Assembly (NCBI RefSeq): GCF_900116435.1
Contig: NZ_FPAZ01000021.1
Location: 1-64,000, forward strand
Reading direction: 5' to 3'
DNA length: 64,000 bases
DNA from: Pseudoalteromonas lipolytica
GTDB lineage: Bacteria; Pseudomonadota; Gammaproteobacteria; Enterobacterales; Alteromonadaceae
This document shows positions 8,069 to 16,828 of the stretch, in pieces. The notes beneath the pieces were generated by a model, which saw nothing but the letters and a program-made list of their open reading frames with translations, was not told the DNA's origin and did no database searches. The stretch's first letter is position 1. Each line of letters opens with the position of its first letter. The translations under genes were made by a program, and so were the position numbers.

Positions 8069-9181
8069 TTACAGCGCTTTACCAGCAATAAAAGTAGCTG
8101 TCACACATTGATGCTCATCAAGTACGACAAAATCGGCATCATAGCCTTCTAGTAAGCGGCCTTTTTTCTTTAAACCGAGGTACTGTGCAGGATACAGTGA
8201 CGCCATGCGTAATGTTTCCGCTAAACTAACATCTAAGGTATTCACGGTGTTTCGCACCGCGCTTGCCATGTCTAATACACTGCCCGCCAACTCGCCCGTC
8301 GTTGAATTTAAACGATCACCTGTTCGAATTACTTTTCGACCATCAAAAAAATCAAATTCCATATCATTTGTACCCACAGGTGGCATCGCGTCTGTGACTA
8401 ACATGATTTTCCCACGTTGCTTGGTACGAATTGCCAACTTGGCTGATGATGGGTGTACATGGTGACCATCAACAATCAATCCGCACCAGCTGTTATCATC
8501 CCAAAGCGCGGCACCAACAACACCAGGCTCTCGAGAAGTGAACGCTGACATAGCATTAAATAAGTGTGTAAACCCATCGGCTCCCGCTGCAAGTGCTGCA
8601 TTCGTTGTCGCAAAATCAGCATTCGTGTGACCAATAGATACTTTTACACCACATTCGATTAAACGAGCAATGTCGTCGGTACTGACACTTTCAGGTGCCA
8701 AGGTCACCATTTTTATACCCAAGTCTTGACGTGCATAAATCGCAAATTCTTGTTCTGTTATTGGTCGAATGAATTGCTCACTGTGCGTGCCTTTTTTAGG
8801 GAATGATAAATGTGGGCCTTCAAAGTGTATTCCTAGTACCCCAGGTACCCCCTCAGCAAGTGCTTTGGCTGTTGCATCAGCCGCCATCGCCATTACTTCA
8901 ACTTTATCGGTGATCAAGGTGGGCATCAGTGCCGTAGTGCCAAACTGACCATGTGCTTTCGCTATTCGGTCTAAGCATTCTGTTGTTTGCTCAGCATTAA
9001 AGAAGGCACCGCCTCCTCCATTCACTTGTACATCAATGAAACCCGGAGCGACTAAGCCATCTAATTCAATCGCATTATCAACAGCATCAACAAATGTCAT
9101 CACCCCATTTGCAACACTAAAAAAAACATTTTCTAAAAACTCGTCACCGGTAAACAATGACGTAGCATGATAAGTAGCCAT
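8069..9181 (-). CDS. nagA: N-acetylglucosamine-6-phosphate deacetylase
   Basis: 370 aa amidohydrolase that removes acetate from GlcNAc-6-P to give GlcN-6-P for NagB. Family markers are GFIDVQVNGGGG (about 47-58), LGIHFEGPHLSFPKKGTH, SIGHTNADF, GFTHLFNAMSAF and MLVTDAMPPVG with the catalytic Asp. The start ATG overlaps the nagK stop by one base (TAATG), implying coupling. Confidence 0.93.
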   Translation of the reverse strand: MATYHATSLFTGDEFLENVFFSVANGVMTFVDAVDNAIELDGLVAPGFIDVQVNGGGGAFFNAEQTTECLDRIAKAHGQFGTTALMPTLITDKVEVMAMAADATAKALAEGVPGVLGIHFEGPHLSFPKKGTHSEQFIRPITEQEFAIYARQDLGIKMVTLAPESVSTDDIARLIECGVKVSIGHTNADFATTNAALAAGADGFTHLFNAMSAFTSREPGVVGAALWDDNSWCGLIVDGHHVHPSSAKLAIRTKQRGKIMLVTDAMPPVGTNDMEFDFFDGRKVIRTGDRLNSTTGELAGSVLDMASAVRNTVNTLDVSLAETLRMASLYPAQYLGLKKKGRLLEGYDADFVVLDEHQCVTATFIAGKAL

Positions 9182-10095
9182 TACAGAGCAACCTCTTGAT
9201 TTTGTTCGAGCACTGATTGTTGTGCGAAATACACAGCGCCCATTTCTGGTGGCTGAATAGGCGCTTCTACGCGTTTTGCTATCTCAGTATCAAGCCATTT
9301 ATTAAGGGGCTCTGCTAGGCCACCAATCATCGATAACCGAGGAGGCTTATTTTCAAGTAAACGGTGCGCTAATTTACTCACATAATCAGCACCATCTTGA
9401 ACGATAGCAGTGGCAACCGCATCGCCATTATTAGCAGCGTCAAACACATAGCGCGCTAGTTTTGCATAACTACTTGAAGGCTGTCCCGACATTTGCTCAA
9501 CAATACCCATCGCATTTTCAGCAGAAAAATGTTCAGTAATCACTCTTGTTAAGCTCGTTGAAGGCCCTAAGCCATCTAAATTAAGTAATGCGGCTTTAAT
9601 TGCTTCTAAGCCCATCCATGCGCCACTTCCTTTGTCACCTAACGCAAAACCGTGGCCACCAAAGTTAGTCGTGCGACCATTTACGCATGAAAAACCACAT
9701 GAGCCCGTGCCTGTAATAATAACAGCGCCATCACTGCCCTCATGTGCCCCTATACACGCGGTGTGTAAGTCGGTCGTTAAGAACATTTGTTTGAATGGAT
9801 GATCCCATTCCATAATTTTATCGTAAAGGCTCGGAAGATTTACACCCGCTAATCCTAAGCCAGCATAAAGTTGATGAACCGTTTCAAGGGGTAATCCCGC
9901 GTCTCGAAGCGCAAGCTGTGTGGAAACCATGATTGATTCAAGTGTGCGTTCCAAACCATGTAATGGATTCGCTGGACCACCCAGGCCGGTTCCTAATACA
10001 CCCTGTTTAACAGAGTAGATAGTTGCTCGACATTTCGTTCCGCCACCATCAATACCAATAAACAACTGGTCCTCACTCACACTCTTCGCCATCAT
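9181..10095 (-). CDS. nagK: N-acetylglucosamine kinase (BadF/BadG/BcrA/BcrD type)
   Basis: 304 aa. GIDGGGTKCRATIY (about 13-26) is the phosphate-1 loop of the sugar kinase/ATPase fold, and IITGTGSCGF the phosphate-2 region. SMIGGLAEPL closes the adenosine pocket. It phosphorylates cytosolic GlcNAc, indicating uptake of free sugar by a permease rather than a PTS. Two adjacent ATGs occur at the start; either may be used. It is first in the nagK-nagA(-nagX) operon with the NagR-like palindrome about 105 bp upstream. Confidence 0.9.
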   Translation of the reverse strand: MMAKSVSEDQLFIGIDGGGTKCRATIYSVKQGVLGTGLGGPANPLHGLERTLESIMVSTQLALRDAGLPLETVHQLYAGLGLAGVNLPSLYDKIMEWDHPFKQMFLTTDLHTACIGAHEGSDGAVIITGTGSCGFSCVNGRTTNFGGHGFALGDKGSGAWMGLEAIKAALLNLDGLGPSTSLTRVITEHFSAENAMGIVEQMSGQPSSSYAKLARYVFDAANNGDAVATAIVQDGADYVSKLAHRLLENKPPRLSMIGGLAEPLNKWLDTEIAKRVEAPIQPPEMGAVYFAQQSVLEQNQEVAL

Positions 10096-10198
10096 TTAAC
10101 GACCCCTAACCTTCGTTTAGTTTTTGTCTCAATCGCACTTTTTTTCTTATCTGAATGCGAAATCATCTCGACCCATGTTGATTTAATGTTACACAACA

Positions 10199-10216
10199 AA
10201 TGACAGCGTTGTCATT
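10199..10216. promoter_or_regulatory. NagR-like operator upstream of nagK
   Basis: AATGACA-GCGT-TGTCATT is an 18-bp palindrome with perfect 7-bp arms, matching the site in front of nagB. Its position 103 bp upstream of the nagK ATG suits repression of the nagK-nagA-nagX promoter. The rest of the 10096-10468 gap is AT-rich and shows no gene. Confidence 0.8.
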
Positions 10217-10468
10217 ATATTTTTTATAAAAATTAGCATTAGTTTCATATTTATTCATAATCCACTGAATTAAATAGCTTTATTTAAAGGTAAGAAATTT
10301 TAATTCTCCACCAAGGATGGCTGATAACGCTTTCATTCACACCTTTTTTGGCATAAATCTGGTTTTGACAAACCACGTTTCCTTTATTTGTAATCAGTGT
10401 AACTCATGTTAGCTTAGCTGAAATAATACTTTATTTAAATATTTTATTTATTATGGAATAATTTTTCT

Positions 10469-10963
10469 TCACTTACCGAGCAACAAAGAATCATCAATAC
10501 AATGAAACTCAGCAGCAGCGTGTTTAAGCACATCGGCAGTAAGGTATTCAGCGCCATACACATCGCAAGGAATGTGGTAGTTGTGTGCTAGGTGGCCAAG
10601 CAATAAGGCAAAGTCACCATCGCCGGAGAGCAAAATCATTTTATCGAGTTGTTTTGCATGCTCAAGCATATCAATGGTGATACCAACATCCCAATCCCCT
10701 TTTGCGCTCCCGTCGCGGCGTTGAATAAAAGGTTTAAGTTTTACCTCAAAGCCAATCGCACGGAGAATATTTTGAAACTGAGACTGTTTCTCATCACCGC
10801 GATAAATTGCATACGCAATCGCGCAATCAATCTGATACCGTTCGCTCATTTTCGCCCAGAAGGCATTGTAATCAAAATTCTTTTTATAGCTCTCTCTGCA
10901 GGTATAATAAATATTCTGCACATCAACAAAAATGCCGACTTTTGGCTTATCAACTGCTTGCAT
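10469..10963 (-). CDS. NYN-domain protein (LabA/DUF88-like putative RNase)
   Basis: 164 aa from the ATG at 10963. A longer frame to 11053 needs a TTG start and adds 30 residues unlike the family, whose fold begins near KVGIFVDVQNIYY. Acidic motifs of the NYN/PIN-like nuclease fold are visible: IFVDVQN, KGDWDVGITIDML and ILLSGDGDFALLL. Such proteins are predicted metal-dependent RNases. It is divergent from the SatD-like gene and shares with it the region carrying three palindromes. Confidence 0.85.
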   Translation of the reverse strand: MQAVDKPKVGIFVDVQNIYYTCRESYKKNFDYNAFWAKMSERYQIDCAIAYAIYRGDEKQSQFQNILRAIGFEVKLKPFIQRRDGSAKGDWDVGITIDMLEHAKQLDKMILLSGDGDFALLLGHLAHNYHIPCDVYGAEYLTADVLKHAAAEFHCIDDSLLLGK

Positions 10964-11026
10964 ACTGATTCTATTCTTAGTGGTTTGATCACACTGTAGC
11001 ATATCTTGGTTGAAATTTACGAAAGA

Positions 11027-11044
11027 GTAACCTAAATTGGTTAC
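11027..11044. promoter_or_regulatory. Palindromic operator, copy 1 of 3
   Basis: GTAACC-TAAATT-GGTTAC, 18 bp with perfect 6-bp arms, nearest to the NYN gene. It begins 28 bp before copy 2. Confidence 0.75.
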
Positions 11045-11054
11045 ATAAAACAAA

Positions 11055-11072
11055 GTAACCGAATTTGGTTAC
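11055..11072. promoter_or_regulatory. Palindromic operator, copy 2 of 3
   Basis: GTAACC-GAATTT-GGTTAC, 18 bp with perfect arms, at the centre of the divergent intergenic region. It begins 28 bp after copy 1 and 28 bp before copy 3. Confidence 0.78.
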
Positions 11073-11082
11073 TTATCGCGAT

Positions 11083-11100
11083 GTAACCGAATTAAGTTAC
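11083..11100. promoter_or_regulatory. Palindromic operator, copy 3 of 3
   Basis: GTAACC-GAATTA-AGTTAC, one mismatch between arms, ending 19 bp before the SatD-like ATG and just ahead of its AAGGA ribosome site. Confidence 0.75.
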
Positions 11101-11119
11101 TTTAAAAAGGAAATCCATA

Positions 11120-11737
11120 ATGATAGCGGTGATCAGTGGTGATTTAATTAAGTCACAAAAAATCCCCCAGCAAGAATACGACGCGATGCTGTATCAGCTT
11201 GATCAGAGTCTACGCTTTATTGCTAATCGGTTCGACGCTGACTATACCATTTACCGCGGCGATGCTATGCAACTGCATCTAGCGACGCCTGATACAGTAT
11301 GTTGTGCGGCGATACTTTTATATTTGCAAATGAAAGCCGCTAATTATGAGCTCAGACAAAGCCTGGCCATTGGAAAGGTTGATAATCCACGGGCTGATAT
11401 AAAAACAGCCACAGGCAGTGCCTATACTCTATCTGGCCGGGGGTTAGATAATATGGGCCATCAACGACTCATTTTACAAATAGACAATCAGCCCCTTGAC
11501 GAGGGTTTTTTACTCAATATTGAACTAATTGAAGTATTACTTGAAAAAATGAGTCAAAAACAAGCAAATGCGTTATTTTATTATTTAACAGCAGAACACA
11601 ACAATCATGCCGAACTTGCTAAAGAACTCGCAACAAGCCGAGCCAATGTCACAAAACTTTTAAATTTAGCTCACTACCAATTAATTGAACGTTTTATGCA
11701 GTACAGCCAAACCACACTCAAAGGAATGACAACATGA
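11120..11737 (+). CDS. SatD-like protein with C-terminal helix-turn-helix
   Basis: 205 aa. The N-terminus MIAVISGDLIKSQ and the following GDAMQLHL and LSGRGLDNM are typical of the SatD family. The last 60 residues (NHAELAKELATSRANVTKLL) read as a helix-turn-helix of the sigma-r4/MarR-like kind, so DNA binding is likely. The ATG follows AAGGAAATCCATA. It overlaps the DUF3307 gene by an ATGA junction. Autoregulation through the three upstream palindromes is my inference. SatD proteins have no established biochemical function. Confidence 0.8.
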   Translation: MIAVISGDLIKSQKIPQQEYDAMLYQLDQSLRFIANRFDADYTIYRGDAMQLHLATPDTVCCAAILLYLQMKAANYELRQSLAIGKVDNPRADIKTATGSAYTLSGRGLDNMGHQRLILQIDNQPLDEGFLLNIELIEVLLEKMSQKQANALFYYLTAEHNNHAELAKELATSRANVTKLLNLAHYQLIERFMQYSQTTLKGMTT

Positions 11738-12480
11738 GTTTTTCATTACTTATCGTAAGCTTAATTTTAGCGCATTTAATTGCCGACTTTTACTGGCAAC
11801 CCATGAGCTGGGTGCATGACAGAAATACACGCCACTTTCGTGCCAGTAAACTTTACTTACACGTGCTCACCCACGGTGTTAGCTCATTTTTGGTGCTATT
11901 ACTTTGGGAGTTTAATTATGGTTGGCAAGCGCTTTCAAGCGTCGTTATCGCCACGGCAGTAATTATGGTTACACACTATGTAATCGACCTTGCTAAATCT
12001 TACTCAAGTAAAGGCGTGGTTCCTTTTATTGTCGACCAACTTGCACATTTAGTTATCTTGTTGTTACTGGCTATATGGTTAAGCGACAACGATGAGTTTT
12101 TTACACATAGCTGGGAATGGTTGATGCAACCGGCAACATTATGGGTGCTGTGTGGCTATTTATTGGTTTTAAATCCAACAGCGGTGTTTATTCGCATGAT
12201 GTTAGAGCGCATCACATCTGGCTTTAGCGCCACTGGCAGTTTACCAGCCGCAGGACAAAGTATCGGCATGCTTGAGCGCGTATTAATGCTAACATTTATC
12301 TTACTGGACCAATTTGCAGGCGTTGGCTTTTTACTTGCAGCAAAATCCGTATTCCGCTTTGGTGATTTAAGTGCCAGTAAAGATAAAAAACTGACTGAAT
12401 ACGTTATGCTCGGTACCTTACTCAGTGTCAGCATGACTTTATTCATTGGCTTAGCGGTTAATTACCTCAAAGCAGTGTGA
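11734..12480 (+). CDS. DUF3307 integral membrane protein
   Basis: 248 aa with about seven membrane segments. The opening LILAHLIADFYWQP and HVLTHGVSSFLVLLL are DUF3307 hallmarks, with conserved His and Asp residues in the first helices. Its start overlaps the SatD-like stop (ATGA), so the two are co-translated; this pairing is common in bacteria. Function unknown. Confidence 0.85.
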   Translation: MSFSLLIVSLILAHLIADFYWQPMSWVHDRNTRHFRASKLYLHVLTHGVSSFLVLLLWEFNYGWQALSSVVIATAVIMVTHYVIDLAKSYSSKGVVPFIVDQLAHLVILLLLAIWLSDNDEFFTHSWEWLMQPATLWVLCGYLLVLNPTAVFIRMMLERITSGFSATGSLPAAGQSIGMLERVLMLTFILLDQFAGVGFLLAAKSVFRFGDLSASKDKKLTEYVMLGTLLSVSMTLFIGLAVNYLKAV

Positions 12481-12493
12481 CTTTGCAGACCCA

Positions 12494-12526
12494 TAAAAAA
12501 ACGCGCCAAAATAGGCGCGCTTTTTA
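12494..12526. terminator. Bidirectional terminator between the DUF3307 gene and rhlE
   Basis: CGCGCC and GGCGCG with loop AAAATA are flanked by seven A residues on one side and TTTTTA on the other, so it can serve both convergent genes. Confidence 0.85.
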
Positions 12527-12542
12527 TTAATCAACCGATAAA

Positions 12543-13949
12543 TTAGCTGTTATTTGAGCCACCGTTTTTAGGGCGACGTTTGCGTTGAGCATTCCCCCCT
12601 ACAGACTGACGCTTAGCCCATGGGCTTTGTGTTTGCTCGTCACTTCCTTTAGTGGCATTAGATTTTTTTCCCGAACCACCACGGCGTGGACCTATGCCAC
12701 TGCCATTGCTATTTGGTTTTTTACTATCCGACTTCGGCTTAGAAAACGGCTGTTTGGCTTTTTTCGGCTTTTTAGGTTTAATTGGGCGTGCATCAAGCTC
12801 TCTTTCAGGCACGGGATTGCTTGGTTCAAACCCCGCTTCAGTCGCGCGCGGGATCAATTCACCAATAAAACGTTCAATACCGTATAGATCAATGGCATCC
12901 TCGGCTGTCACAAACGAAATAGCATGCCCAGAAGCACCTGCACGACCAGTTCGACCAATACGGTGTACATAATCTTCGTACACATTCGGCAAGTCGTAAT
13001 TGATAACGTGTGGCAGCTCAACAATATCAAGCCCTCGGGCTACGATATCTGTGGCAACTAATACGCGTACTTCGCCATTTTTAAAACCTTCAAGCGCTTT
13101 AACACGCGCACCTTGCGATTTATTACCATGAATAGCCGCGCCCACAATGTCATCACGCTCTAACTGTTTAACCAAACGGTTAGCACCATGTTTGGTACGG
13201 CTAAAAACTAATACCTGTTGCCAATTGTTGGTACGAATCAAATGGCTCAGTAGGGCTGTTTTTCTTGACTTATCAACCGCGTAAACCGATTGTGACACAG
13301 ATTTTGCGGTGGTGTTTTTAGCTGCTACAGAAATCTCGACTGGGTCGTTAATAAGTCCCTTTGCTAAGGCACGTATTTCATCAGAGAACGTCGCTGAAAA
13401 CATCAAATTTTGACGCTGCGTAGGTAACTTCGCAATGATACGTTTAATATCGTGAATAAAGCCCATATCAAGCATACGGTCGGCTTCATCAAGCACTAAC
13501 ACTTCTAAGGTATCAAACTGGAGCGCATTCTGATTATGTAAATCCAGTAAGCGTCCCGGTGTTGCAACTAAAATATCAACACCTTTACGAAGGCGCATCA
13601 TTTGCGGGTTAATTTTAACGCCACCATACACCACAAACGAACTAATATTAGAATGCTTAGCATATTCTTCTACGTTTTCGCTCACTTGTAATGCAAGCTC
13701 ACGTGTAGGTGCAAGCACAAGCGCGCGCACGCGATTTCCACTTGCCTTTTTGCCTTTGGCTAAACGCTCGATTAACGGTAAAGTAAAACCTGCTGTTTTG
13801 CCTGTACCGGTTTGCGCCGCGGCCATCACGTCTCTACCCGCTATAATCGCAGGGATCGCTTGTGTTTGAATAGGCGTAGGTGTTTCATAGCCTTTTTCTA
13901 AAACTGCATTAACTAAAGACTGTGATAATCCTAAGCCATCAAAACTCAT
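12543..13949 (-). CDS. rhlE: DEAD-box ATP-dependent RNA helicase RhlE
   Basis: 468 aa from the ATG at 13949; a further upstream TTG is less likely because GAGAG stands at good distance before the ATG. Motifs appear in order: Q motif (TPIQTQAIP), AAQTGTGKTAGF, APTRELALQ, LDEADRMLDMGF, MFSATF and HRIGRTGRAG. The last 90 residues are a low-complexity basic Lys/Arg/Gly/Ser tail that probably binds RNA. RhlE acts in ribosome assembly and cold growth in relatives. Convergent with the DUF3307 gene. Confidence 0.92.
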   Translation of the reverse strand: MSFDGLGLSQSLVNAVLEKGYETPTPIQTQAIPAIIAGRDVMAAAQTGTGKTAGFTLPLIERLAKGKKASGNRVRALVLAPTRELALQVSENVEEYAKHSNISSFVVYGGVKINPQMMRLRKGVDILVATPGRLLDLHNQNALQFDTLEVLVLDEADRMLDMGFIHDIKRIIAKLPTQRQNLMFSATFSDEIRALAKGLINDPVEISVAAKNTTAKSVSQSVYAVDKSRKTALLSHLIRTNNWQQVLVFSRTKHGANRLVKQLERDDIVGAAIHGNKSQGARVKALEGFKNGEVRVLVATDIVARGLDIVELPHVINYDLPNVYEDYVHRIGRTGRAGASGHAISFVTAEDAIDLYGIERFIGELIPRATEAGFEPSNPVPERELDARPIKPKKPKKAKQPFSKPKSDSKKPNSNGSGIGPRRGGSGKKSNATKGSDEQTQSPWAKRQSVGGNAQRKRRPKNGGSNNS

Positions 13950-14074
13950 AGTGTCTCTCAAATTCAAAAAGTCAGCTGAATTGCCGAAGTGCGCGCATTA
14001 TACCTATGATAGCCAATAATGCATGGAATTATTTTATAACGGCGATTTATTGGTATGTGTAGTAAAGACGAAAA

Positions 14075-14096
14075 AAGCGGCCTGAGCCGCTTCTTT
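14075..14096 (-). terminator. Terminator of the 2OG-Fe(II) oxygenase gene
   Basis: AAGCGGC-CTGA-GCCGCTT with A residues before it, hence a T run on the minus strand. It lies about 18 nt past the stop at 14111. Confidence 0.8.
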
Positions 14097-14110
14097 CTAG
14101 TCGTTTGCTT

Positions 14111-14953
14111 TTACTTAACGCCTAGCTCACGTAAACGTTCTTGTAAATAACTATCGGCAGTATAGCGCTCAGACAAAATAACATCTGGACGCGGGTGAAG
14201 GAATAACGGTAACGAAATGCGTGATTTCGTTGACGCTTTACCCGTTGGGTTGATCACACGGTGAATAGTCGATGGGAAGTAACCGCCCGACGCTTCTTGT
14301 AACATGTCACCAATATTGATGATCAGGTTACCAAAATCACACGGAACATCTAACCAACCGCCATCTGTTGTTTGTACTTGCAAACCTGGTTCGTTGGCTG
14401 CTGGTAAAACAGTTAATAAGTTAATATCGCCATGTGCAGCGGCGCGAATCGCACCCGGCTCTTCATCACCCGTCATGGGGGGGTAATGTAAAATACGTAG
14501 AAGTGTTTGCTCAGAGTCTGCAATCATATCTTTAAGATCGATAGAAAACTTAGCACGCACGTCTTCTGGTGCTTCAGCTTGAACCCAGCTTAAAAGTGTG
14601 GCTGCAAACTCATTGGCTAAGCGATAGTACTCACGAATTTCTTCTTCTAATTGTGCGGGCACTCGGCCTTTAGGATAAACGTGGTAGTACTCTTTAATAT
14701 CTTTTACGGTAAAGCCTTTTGCAACTTCAGACACAGACGGCGGGAAATAACCATCTTGTGTTTCTTTTGAGAATAAAAACGCATGCTTTTGCTCAGAATT
14801 AAAGAATTCTTGCCAATTTTTATAGATTGATTCAACTAATGACTGAGGAATTGGGTGATTTTTTAATACACCGAAACCTGTGTTTCTTAGTGACTCAACA
14901 AATTGAGCGGCCGCATCGCTCGCTTTATAATCAACGGTAGGTAAATGTTGCAT
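14111..14953 (-). CDS. Isopenicillin N synthase-like 2-oxoglutarate/Fe(II) oxygenase
   Basis: 280 aa. The iron triad is visible as H174 and D176 (AHGDINLLT) and H231 (STIHRV), and the 2OG-binding Arg is R245 in KSRISLPLF. The N-terminal DIOX_N region spans about residues 1-100. The family hydroxylates or oxidises small molecules; the substrate cannot be told from the sequence. Single-gene unit. Confidence 0.88.
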   Translation of the reverse strand: MQHLPTVDYKASDAAAQFVESLRNTGFGVLKNHPIPQSLVESIYKNWQEFFNSEQKHAFLFSKETQDGYFPPSVSEVAKGFTVKDIKEYYHVYPKGRVPAQLEEEIREYYRLANEFAATLLSWVQAEAPEDVRAKFSIDLKDMIADSEQTLLRILHYPPMTGDEEPGAIRAAAHGDINLLTVLPAANEPGLQVQTTDGGWLDVPCDFGNLIINIGDMLQEASGGYFPSTIHRVINPTGKASTKSRISLPLFLHPRPDVILSERYTADSYLQERLRELGVK

Positions 14954-15189
14954 TGTCTTTTCCAGTGAATAAGGTTCTAGAAGTCTGTGCTAAGCATAGC
15001 ATTTCTTCATTATAGCGCTTCGCGAGGATAGAGAAACGCAGTTAAAAATATAAGGACTTATGTCCTCCCCTACAGGCTGAGTTCCTGAAATTTGACACAG
15101 ATCAACTAAACTTTATCGACTATAATACACACGCTAGAACGCACTTTAATGTGCTTATTTAGATACGTTTCAACGTAAAAGGATTGTTT

Positions 15190-16076
15190 ATGTTCGCCAG
15201 GCTTCACCTTGTACTTTTCAGCTTACTAATGCTACTCGGTCAATATACCTTTGCAGTAGAACAGACAAGCTATAAGGTTGAAAATATTAAAGACAATATA
15301 TACCGCTTTAGTGCCGGCCATTACCACAGCGCCTTTATGATCGTTGATAAGGTTGCATTAGTGACTGACCCACTCAATAGTGATGCCGCAAAATATTTAA
15401 AAAGTTATATAAAGAAAACGTTTAACGCCGACATTAAATACATGGTGTACAGCCATAGCCATGTTGACCATGCCATGGGCGGTAATGAACTCATTGATAA
15501 AAACACCACCGTCGTTTCTCATAAGTTTGCCGCTGACGACCTAAGATTGAATAAAGTGCCGACAGCCCTGCCTGATCTGACATTTAGCGATACATTAACG
15601 TTGAACCTAGGTGAGAGTTACGTTGTGCTCAATTACTACGGGCCAAATAATGGCCGAGGTAATGTCAGTATGCGTTTTATGCCAGCTAATGTACTTTACG
15701 TTGTTGATTGGATTGTACTTGGCCGCATGCCTTATAAAACCTCATAGGGTACGATATTAACGGAATGCTCTCTTCCACAAAGGCCATTCTTAATGAGCCA
15801 CCTTTTGCTGTGTTTATAGGTGGGCACGCTGATACTGGCAACCGCGATGATGTGGTGTCGTACTTACACTATATTGAAGACTTACATGCAGCCGTTCGCG
15901 ATGGCATGTTAGCAGGCAAAAAACTCTCAACCTTACAAAAAGAAATTACTTTAGAGAAATACAGCCATTTAAAAATGTATCAACAATGGCTGCCACTAAA
16001 TATAGAAGGTGTGTATAACAACCTCGTTGAGATGGGCTATTTTAATTTCCGCAGCGATATTGATGCCCAGTTTTAA
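15190..16076 (+). pseudogene. Metallo-beta-lactamase-fold hydrolase, broken by a frameshift
   Basis: The first part (ATG 15190, AAAAGGA upstream) encodes a signal peptide and the zinc motif HSHVDHAMGG near residue 95. It stops at 15747 after RMPYKTS. The second part continues in another frame as GYDINGMLSSTKAI and FIGGHADTG to 16076. One missing C in the short C run before the stop (near 15741) would give PYKTLIGYDINGM and restore one protein of about 295 aa. This is either a recent inactivation or a sequencing error. Substrate unknown. Confidence 0.8.
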
Positions 16077-16093
16077 CTGAATATCAAAAATAA

Positions 16094-16825
16094 TTAATAG
16101 CGTGATAGAAACGCATCGAGCTCTTTGCGCATACGCTCGACCAGTACTTTTGGACCACCATCATACATATCATTATGGCGAGAACCTGCCATTGTTACTT
16201 GTGTAACAGGGTATAAAGCCAACTCTTGCTGTGTGAGCAATACGTTGTCATCTGCAGGGTAGTCACTGCCGCGTAGCGTAAGCACAGCAATGTTTTTATT
16301 ACGTGGTATCAGCATACGACGATGATCAAGGGTGATCACTTTACTCACTTTCGCTGGGTAAATAGCGGCATACAAGGCTGCAATATCGCCGCCATTTGAA
16401 TGCCCAAACAAGGTTAACTGGTTAAAATCATACGCAGGATAACGCCCTTTAAGTTCATTCACTAAAAACACCAGCGTTTCTACACCGCGATGCCAATTTT
16501 CCATCCGCGTCGTCATGTAAGGCGGCTCAGGATTTAAACTTGGGTCACCGTTTAATTCATGCGCAACTTCAACCGTTAAATAGCCATGCTGATGAAAAAC
16601 CTGCTGCGCAAATTGATAATCAGTATGCGCCATACCGTAACCTGCGCCAATAAAAACAACGGGGCACTTTTTCTGCGCGGTGCATTTACTATCGATAGGC
16701 GTTATCGTCACTGGAATATGGCGCGATCGTTGGGTATCAAACAAAACCTCAGTTTCAGTAGCAATGGCTCGCTGTCCAAAAAGCGTAAACGCTAATAACA
16801 AAGTTATTTTTCTTAGAGTCAACAC
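16094..16825 (-). CDS. Secreted alpha/beta hydrolase
   Basis: 243 aa from a GTG. It has a signal peptide of about 22 residues ending in AIATE, the nucleophile elbow GHSNGG (S143), an oxyanion region VVFIGAGYGMAH, and a C-terminal SRHNDMYDGG that supplies the likely catalytic His. This suggests a periplasmic esterase or peptidase-like hydrolase of the dienelactone-hydrolase/PHB-depolymerase sort. It begins 3 bp after the GNAT gene and is probably co-transcribed with it. Confidence 0.8.
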   Translation of the reverse strand: MLTLRKITLLLAFTLFGQRAIATETEVLFDTQRSRHIPVTITPIDSKCTAQKKCPVVFIGAGYGMAHTDYQFAQQVFHQHGYLTVEVAHELNGDPSLNPEPPYMTTRMENWHRGVETLVFLVNELKGRYPAYDFNQLTLFGHSNGGDIAALYAAIYPAKVSKVITLDHRRMLIPRNKNIAVLTLRGSDYPADDNVLLTQQELALYPVTQVTMAGSRHNDMYDGGPKVLVERMRKELDAFLSRY

Positions 16826-16828
16826 TTT

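Noticed and set aside
12585..12972. Open frames on the plus strand opposite the 3' part of rhlE
   Set aside because: They are the antisense reading of the low-complexity Lys/Gly/Ser tail of RhlE and have no ribosome site or family features.
15735..15750. Programmed frameshift in the metallo-beta-lactamase-fold gene
   Set aside because: No slippery heptamer of the X XXY YYZ kind and no downstream pseudoknot were noticed; a simple base loss explains it better.
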